This document shows, one piece after another, positions 1-4,356 of a DNA stretch of 8,654 nucleotides; within the stretch, counting starts at the first letter, position 1, and each line of letters opens with the position of its first letter. The notes beneath the pieces are model-generated. The model was not told where the DNA came from. It searched no databases and worked only from the letters and a program-made list of their open reading frames with translations. The stretch is taken from NCBI GenBank assembly GCA_934661105.1, contig CAKUIV010000083.1, positions 1-8,654 on the forward strand, in the 5' to 3' direction. The DNA comes from an uncultured Ellagibacter sp. Lineage in GTDB: Bacteria > Actinomycetota > Coriobacteriia > Coriobacteriales > Eggerthellaceae. The translations under genes and the position numbers were made by a program.

Positions 1-6
1 GAGGAG
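1..6 (+). promoter_or_regulatory. Ribosome binding site of PFOR
   Basis: GAGGAG is a near-perfect Shine-Dalgarno sequence and ends 7 bases before the ATG at 14. It decides the start: an in-frame GTG at 8 lies only one base after it, too close to be used. The promoter of this gene lies upstream of the window. Confidence 0.85.
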
Positions 7-13
7 AGTGAGC

Positions 14-3000
14 ATGGCACGAGAATTCAAGTCGATGGACGGCAACTCCGCGGCGGCGTACGTTTCCTATGCGTTCACCGAAGTGGCGGGCATTTACCCC
101 ATCACGCCTTCGAGCCCTATGGCCGACCTGGTGGATCAGTGGTCGGCGCAGGGCAAGAAGAACATTTTCGGCACGCAGGTCAAGGTTTGCGAGATGCAGT
201 CCGAAGGCGGTGCGTCGGGCACGATGCACGGTTCCCTCGCGGCGGGCGCGCTCACCACGTCCTATACCGCCTCCCAGGGCCTGCTCCTCATGATCCCCAA
301 CATGTACAAGATGGCCGGCGAGCTGCTCCCCGGCGTGCTCCACGTGTCGGCGCGCACCGTGGCCACGCAGGCGCTTAACATCTTCGGCGACCACTCCGAC
401 GTCATGGCATGCCGCCAGACCGGCTTCGCCATGCTCGCCGAGGGCAACGTCCAGGAGATCATGGATCTGGCGCCGGTCGCGCATCTGGCCGCCATCAAGG
501 GCCGCGTGCCGTTCTTGAACTTCTTCGACGGCTTCCGCACCTCGCATGAGATCCAGAAGGTCGCGTGCTGGGACTACGCCGATCTGGCCGACATGTGCGA
601 CATGGACGCGGTGCAGGCGTTCCGCGACCATTCCTTGAACCCCAACCGCCCCTCCATGCGCGGCTCGCATGAGAACGGCGACATCTTCTTCCAGCATCGC
701 GAGGCGTGCAACTCCTTCTACGAGGCGCTTCCCGCCGTTGTGGAAGATTACATGCACCAGATCAACGCCAAGCTCGGCACGAACTACGAGCTGTTCAACT
801 ACTACGGCGCGCCCGACGCCGACCGCGTGATCGTGGCCATGGGCTCGTTCTGCGACGTGGCCGAGGAGGTCATCGACTACCTGAACGCCCACGGCGAGAA
901 GGTGGGCCTCGTGAAGGTGCGCCTGTACCGCCCGTTCGTGACGAGCAAGTTCGTCGCGGCGCTTCCCGAAACGGTGAAGAAGATCGCCGTGCTCGACCGC
1001 ACGAAGGAACCGGGCAGCGTCGGCGAGCCTCTGTACATGGACGTGCTGAACGCGCTTTCCATCGAGGGGCGCTCCGGCATCACCGTCGTCGGCGGCCGCT
1101 ACGGGCTCGGCAGCAAGGACACCCCGCCCGCGTCCGCGTTCGCGGTGTACGCCGAGCTCGCCAAGGACAATCCGCGTCGCCAGTTCACGCTCGGCATCGT
1201 CGACGACGTGACCAACCTGTCCCTTCCCGAGGACCCGAGCTGCCCGAACACCGCGGCTGCGGGCACCATCGAGTGCAAGTTCTGGGGCTTGGGCGGCGAC
1301 GGCACGGTCGGCGCGAACAAGAACTCCATCAAGATCATCGGCGACCACACCGACAAGTACGTCCAGGCGTATTTCCAGTACGACTCCAAGAAGACGGGCG
1401 GCGTGACCATCTCGCATCTTCGTTTCGGCGACGAGCCTATCCGCAGCCCCTACTACATCAACAAAGCCGATTTCGTCGCGTGCCATAACCCCAGCTACAT
1501 CACGAAGAACTTCCCCATCGTGAAGGACGTGAAGCCGGGCGGTACGTTCATGATCAACTGCCAGTGGACGCCTGAAGAGCTCGAGCATCATCTGTCCGCC
1601 GAGGCCAAACGCTACATCGCGCAAAACGACGTCAAACTCTACACCATTAACGCGATCGATCTCGCCATCGAAATCGGCATGGGCAAGCGCACCAACACCA
1701 TCCTGCAGTCGGCGTTCTTCACGCTCGCCGGCGTGCTGCCGCAGGCCGATGCCATCCAATACATGAAGGATGCGGCCACGAAGTCCTACCTCAAGAAGGG
1801 GCAGGCTATCGTCGACATGAACCATAAGGCGATCGAGGCCGGTGCCACGGCGTTCGTGAAGATCGACGTTCCCGCTTCGTGGGCCGAGGCGACCGACGAT
1901 GCTCCTGCCCCCGAGCTTTCCGGCAACCCCGCGCTCGTGAAGCAGGTGCGCGAGATCATGGAGCCGGTTGGACGCATGGACGGCGACTCGCTTCCCGTCT
2001 CCGCGTTCGTCGGGCACGAGGACGGCCAGTTCGAGCAGGGCGCGTCTGCGTTCGAGAAGCGCGGTGTTGCGGTGAGCGTCCCGAAGTGGGAACCCTCCAC
2101 GTGCATCCAGTGCAACCAGTGCTCGTTCGTGTGCCCGCATGCCACGATCCGTCCCTTCGCTCTTACCGCCGAAGAGGTTGCGGCGGCGCCGCAAAACCTC
2201 GTCGCCATTCCGATGAAGGGCAAGCTCAAGGACGTTTACCAGTACACGCTCGCGATCTCCCCGCTCGACTGCATGGGCTGCGCGGTGTGCATCAGCGCGT
2301 GCCCCACGAACTCGCTTGCCATGGTCGCCTCCGAGGGCGAGCTTGCCGAGCAGGACGTCTTCGACTACTGCGTGGCGAAGGTCGCCGACAAGCCCGAGGT
2401 GCAGGACAACTCCGTGAAGGGCAGCCAGTTCAAGCAGCCCCTCCTCGAATTCTCCGGCTCCTGCGCGGGTTGTGCGGAGACGTCGTATGCGCGTCTCGTC
2501 ACCCAGCTGTTCGGCGACCGCATGTTCATTTCCAACGCCACCGGCTGCTCCTCGATCTGGGGCGGTCCCGCGGCCACCTCGCCGTACACGGTGAACAAGG
2601 AAGGCCGCGGCCCGGCATGGGCGAACTCGCTGTTCGAGGATAACGCCGAGCACGGTTACGGCATGCTCGTCGGCCACAACGCGGTGCGCGAGCGCGCCAT
2701 CGCGAACCTGCGCGAAATGGTCGGAAGCGACAAGGCGTCCGACGAACTCAAAGAGCGTTTTGACGCGTTCCTCGCAACGAAGGACGACTCCGCGGCGAAC
2801 GCCGAGGCGGTGCGCGCGCTGATCCCTGAGGTGCAGAAAGCTGCTGACGCCGGCTGCCCGATCGCGCCCGAGGTGCTGAAGGACCAGGCTTATCTCGCGA
2901 AGAAGTCTATCTGGATCTTCGGCGGCGACGGCTGGGCCTACGATATCGGCTACGGTGGACTCGACCACGTGCTCGCGTCCGGCGAGGACGTCAACGTGTT

Positions 3001-3556
3001 CGTGTTCGACACCGAGGTGTATTCCAACACCGGCGGGCAGGCATCCAAGGCGTCCAACATCGGTCAGGTTGCGCAGTTCGCCGCTGCCGGCAAGAACATC
3101 GCGAAGAAAAGCCTTGCCGAGATCGCAATGCAGTACGGCTACGTCTACGTGGCGCAGGTCGCCATGGGCGCGAAGCCGGCGCAGACCATCAAGGCGATCG
3201 CCGAGGCCGAAGCGTACCACGGCCCCTCGCTCATCATCGGCTACTCCCCGTGCGAGATGCACGCCATCAAGGGCGGCATGAAGAACTGCCAGGAGGAAAT
3301 GAAGAAGGCCGTCGACTGCGGCTACTGGAACCTCTTCCGTTACAACCCGGCGGCACCTGCGGGCAAGAAGTTCACGCTTGACTGCAAGGAGCCTGCGGGC
3401 GGCTACCAGGAGTTCCTCATGAACGAGGCGCGCTACAGCCGCCTTACCCGCGAGTTCCCAGAACGCGCGACCGAGCTGTTCGAGCGCAACGAGGAAGCGG
3501 CCATCGAGCGCTACAACCACCTCGTCAAGCTGAAGGACCTCTACGCCGAGGACTAG
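14..3556 (+). CDS. nifJ: Pyruvate:ferredoxin (flavodoxin) oxidoreductase, single-chain PFOR
   Basis: This cytoplasmic enzyme oxidatively decarboxylates pyruvate with CoA to acetyl-CoA and CO2, passing electrons to ferredoxin or flavodoxin. The 1180 residues match the usual single-chain length. The N-terminal domain has the YPITPSSP motif with T31, then E64 and R114, the same numbers as the pyruvate-site residues known from Desulfovibrio africanus PFOR. A ferredoxin-like domain carries two [4Fe-4S] motifs: C697/C700/C703/C707 and C753/C756/C759/C763. The proximal cluster ligands are C817, C820, C845 and C1080, spaced almost as in D. africanus. The thiamine diphosphate/Mg site is GGDGWAYDIG (970-979) with SNTGGQ around N1005. 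No residue I would expect is missing. Codon choice is strongly biased (AAG for Lys, TTC for Phe), which suggests high expression. A strong terminator follows, so it is probably the last or only gene of its transcript. Confidence 0.97.
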   Translation: MAREFKSMDGNSAAAYVSYAFTEVAGIYPITPSSPMADLVDQWSAQGKKNIFGTQVKVCEMQSEGGASGTMHGSLAAGALTTSYTASQGLLLMIPNMYKMAGELLPGVLHVSARTVATQALNIFGDHSDVMACRQTGFAMLAEGNVQEIMDLAPVAHLAAIKGRVPFLNFFDGFRTSHEIQKVACWDYADLADMCDMDAVQAFRDHSLNPNRPSMRGSHENGDIFFQHREACNSFYEALPAVVEDYMHQINAKLGTNYELFNYYGAPDADRVIVAMGSFCDVAEEVIDYLNAHGEKVGLVKVRLYRPFVTSKFVAALPETVKKIAVLDRTKEPGSVGEPLYMDVLNALSIEGRSGITVVGGRYGLGSKDTPPASAFAVYAELAKDNPRRQFTLGIVDDVTNLSLPEDPSCPNTAAAGTIECKFWGLGGDGTVGANKNSIKIIGDHTDKYVQAYFQYDSKKTGGVTISHLRFGDEPIRSPYYINKADFVACHNPSYITKNFPIVKDVKPGGTFMINCQWTPEELEHHLSAEAKRYIAQNDVKLYTINAIDLAIEIGMGKRTNTILQSAFFTLAGVLPQADAIQYMKDAATKSYLKKGQAIVDMNHKAIEAGATAFVKIDVPASWAEATDDAPAPELSGNPALVKQVREIMEPVGRMDGDSLPVSAFVGHEDGQFEQGASAFEKRGVAVSVPKWEPSTCIQCNQCSFVCPHATIRPFALTAEEVAAAPQNLVAIPMKGKLKDVYQYTLAISPLDCMGCAVCISACPTNSLAMVASEGELAEQDVFDYCVAKVADKPEVQDNSVKGSQFKQPLLEFSGSCAGCAETSYARLVTQLFGDRMFISNATGCSSIWGGPAATSPYTVNKEGRGPAWANSLFEDNAEHGYGMLVGHNAVRERAIANLREMVGSDKASDELKERFDAFLATKDDSAANAEAVRALIPEVQKAADAGCPIAPEVLKDQAYLAKKSIWIFGGDGWAYDIGYGGLDHVLASGEDVNVFVFDTEVYSNTGGQASKASNIGQVAQFAAAGKNIAKKSLAEIAMQYGYVYVAQVAMGAKPAQTIKAIAEAEAYHGPSLIIGYSPCEMHAIKGGMKNCQEEMKKAVDCGYWNLFRYNPAAPAGKKFTLDCKEPAGGYQEFLMNEARYSRLTREFPERATELFERNEEAAIERYNHLVKLKDLYAED

Positions 3557-3586
3557 GTTTCACTGGATCCTTGCGAGTTTAAGCCC

Positions 3587-3621
3587 ATCCCCCGTTCCCG
3601 CACTCGGGAGCGGGGGATTTT
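3587..3621 (+). terminator. Intrinsic terminator of PFOR
   Basis: A 14-bp stem (3587-3600 with 3605-3618, one T-G wobble, otherwise fully paired) closes a CACT loop. It is mostly G:C and runs into four Ts (3618-3621). It begins 30 bases after the PFOR stop, so it should separate PFOR from the small genes downstream. Confidence 0.9.
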
Positions 3622-3703
3622 CGTATCGGCGCGTCTTTCCGTCGGGTATGATGAAACAGGAAACGATGCAGCCGGTTTTTCTCGAATCGTGGTGGTCGAT
3701 AGC

Positions 3704-3913
3704 ATGGAAACGCCCAAGGACGTGGCGATCAAGGCGCGCGCGTTGCGGATCGGGAACGGGGTCGAGGTCCCCTCGATCGCGTTCGTCTGCCGTTCGTGCG
3801 GAAGAAGGCTCCGGCCAGGGGAGGGATCGCGCACGTGCCCCGATTGCGGGAGCCGCGACATCGCCATGGCGGTCGATAAGACGCGGACCGTCGTCGTCAG
3901 ACGCGCGTGTTGA
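3704..3913 (+). CDS. Small zinc-ribbon / rubredoxin-like knuckle protein, copy 1 (function unknown)
   Basis: A 69-residue protein with about 26 residues of undistinguished N-terminus, then a metal knuckle with C29, C32, C45 and C48 (C-x2-C-x12-C-x2-C, each pair followed by G). A short basic tail rich in V, R and K ends in cysteine. I chose ATG 3704 because a weak GGTGG ribosome binding site lies 8 bases upstream; an in-frame GTG at 3689 has none and would add five residues. Four-cysteine knuckles of this type bind Zn, or Fe in rubredoxin-like domains, and the sequence does not settle which. There is no helix-turn-helix, membrane segment or signal peptide. It is paralogous to the next gene: 15 of 43 residues match without gaps from the F before the first Cys to the last residue. 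That conservation is the main evidence that this short ORF is real. Confidence 0.7.
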   Translation: METPKDVAIKARALRIGNGVEVPSIAFVCRSCGRRLRPGEGSRTCPDCGSRDIAMAVDKTRTVVVRRAC

Positions 3914-3924
3914 GGGTGATCGTC

Positions 3925-3941
3925 CCCGCCGGTCGGGCGGG
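3925..3941 (+). terminator. Hairpin after zinc-ribbon copy 1, weak or degenerate terminator
   Basis: CCCGCC and GGCGGG form a 6-bp G:C stem around a GGTCG loop, 11 bases after the stop codon. The following AATCTTGCG has only scattered Ts, so termination should be partial at best. The core CGCCGGTCGGGCGG (3927-3940) recurs exactly at 4267-4280 in the terminator of the paralogous gene. Confidence 0.45.
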
Positions 3942-3951
3942 AATCTTGCGC

Positions 3952-3969
3952 ACTCAAAAAAAGTTGAGT
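3952..3969. promoter_or_regulatory. Palindrome ACTCAA-N6-TTGAGT, candidate operator
   Basis: Two perfect 6-base arms flank an A-rich 6-base spacer, between the two paralogous small genes and 58 bases before the second one's ATG. Size and symmetry fit the site of a dimeric repressor or activator. The right arm TTGAGT also resembles a -35 box, but I find no good -10 at 16-18 bases from it. The role is inferred from position and symmetry only. A small mRNA hairpin is the alternative. Confidence 0.35.
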
Positions 3970-4014
3970 ATCCCATGTCGTCTCTCGCCTCGCTAAACTT
4001 GCGTTCGATACGGC

Positions 4015-4024
4015 AAGGAAAGGG
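4015..4024 (+). promoter_or_regulatory. Ribosome binding site of zinc-ribbon copy 2
   Basis: The purine-rich AAGGAAAGGG contains two Shine-Dalgarno-like cores. AAGGA ends 8 bases before ATG 4028, and AGGG ends 6 bases before ATG 4031. Either of the two adjacent ATGs could therefore be the start, with one residue of difference. Confidence 0.65.
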
Positions 4025-4027
4025 ACG

Positions 4028-4252
4028 ATGATGGCATTCGACTTATCAAAGAGCATCGACGCCGATGTGCAGTTCGGTGCAGTGGGCGGGAACTCAACGT
4101 ACACGGTCGCGTCCACCGTGTTCACCTGCCAGGATTGCGGACATGAGCTTTACCCAGGCGAAAGCTACAAAAAATGCTCGGTATGCGGAAGCACCAACAT
4201 AGAGGCGGTTCGCGACCGAAGCAAGCGAATCGAAATCCAATGCGCCGCTTGA
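4028..4252 (+). CDS. Small zinc-ribbon / rubredoxin-like knuckle protein, copy 2 (function unknown)
   Basis: A 74-residue protein (73 if ATG 4031 is used). A 31-residue N-terminus rich in S, T, D and V precedes a metal knuckle with C34, C37, C50 and C53. The motif reads FTCQDCG ... LYPGE ... CSVCGS. A charged tail follows. The Cys spacing, C-x2-C-x12-C-x2-C with G after each pair, is that of the rubredoxin-like C-terminal domain of rubrerythrins and of many short zinc ribbons, but no four-helix di-iron part is present. The upstream paralogue shares the knuckle, LxPGE, CGS and the exact distance to the C-terminus, while the N-termini have diverged. A good ribosome binding site precedes it and a strong terminator follows, so it is a convincing gene. 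I do not recognise a named family. Nucleic-acid binding, protein contact or one-electron transfer are all possible. Confidence 0.85.
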   Translation: MMAFDLSKSIDADVQFGAVGGNSTYTVASTVFTCQDCGHELYPGESYKKCSVCGSTNIEAVRDRSKRIEIQCAA

Positions 4253-4262
4253 TAGCGCGCCC

Positions 4263-4290
4263 AAGCCGCCGGTCGGGCGGCTTTCTTTTT
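4263..4290 (+). terminator. Intrinsic terminator of zinc-ribbon copy 2
   Basis: AAGCCGCC (4263-4270) pairs perfectly with GGCGGCTT (4276-4283) around a GGTCG loop, and a TTTCTTTTT tract follows. The stem starts 10 bases after the stop codon. The loop and inner stem are identical to the hairpin after copy 1. Confidence 0.9.
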
Positions 4291-4320
4291 CCTGAAAGCG
4301 AAATACTCGCGGCCGATCGC

Positions 4321-4350
4321 TTCAAATAGTACAAACGTTCGTGTTATAAT
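4321..4350 (+). promoter_or_regulatory. addB promoter (-35 TTCAAA, -10 TATAAT)
   Basis: TATAAT at 4345-4350 is a perfect consensus -10 box. TTCAAA at 4321-4326 matches the -35 consensus at 4 of 6 positions, with an 18-base spacer. The usual start point, 6-7 bases after the -10, falls at about 4356-4357. That is on or next to the first base of the addB ATG, so the transcript should have essentially no leader. Confidence 0.75.
4327..4342. promoter_or_regulatory. Imperfect LexA-like (SOS) dyad in the addB promoter spacer
   Basis: TAGTAC-AAAC-GTTCGT matches the actinobacterial SOS box TCGAAC-N4-GTTCGA at 9 of 12 fixed positions, and its inner GAAC-N4-GTTC at 7 of 8. It fills the space between -35 and -10, where a bound repressor would block RNA polymerase. 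One half-site is degenerate, so this is a candidate only. Confidence 0.35.
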
Positions 4351-4356
4351 GCGTCT

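Noticed and set aside
8..10. GTG 8 as the PFOR start
   Set aside because: It is one base from the GAGGAG ribosome binding site, whereas ATG 14 has ideal spacing and puts T31, E64 and R114 at the same numbers as in D. africanus PFOR.
706..2643. Shadow frames of about 250-260 codons inside PFOR (706-1488 and 1879-2643)
   Set aside because: They are Arg/His-rich out-of-frame translations of a strongly codon-biased gene whose cofactor motifs are all in the main frame.
3647..3652. TATGAT as a -10 box for zinc-ribbon copy 1
   Set aside because: It is a good hexamer in a sensible place, but no acceptable -35 lies 16-18 bases upstream (TATCGG region). Too weak to annotate as a promoter.
3648..4031. 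+ strand frame of 127 codons overlapping zinc-ribbon copy 1 in another phase
   Set aside because: It is Arg/Ser-rich with no motif and is incompatible with the conserved Cys knuckle in the overlapping frame.
3975..4031. Possible 18-residue leader peptide ending in an ATGA overlap with zinc-ribbon copy 2
   Set aside because: It has no Shine-Dalgarno before ATG 3975, no regulatory codon run, and it is just the tail of a shadow frame. The overlap is probably chance.
3553..4125. Antisense frame of 190 codons (and a 138-codon one at 3560-3976) across the small-gene region
   Set aside because: They run through the terminator stems and opposite both zinc-ribbon genes, have low-complexity Arg/Ser/Pro composition, and lack any motif. 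The + strand genes are supported by paralogy and, for copy 2, by a good ribosome binding site.
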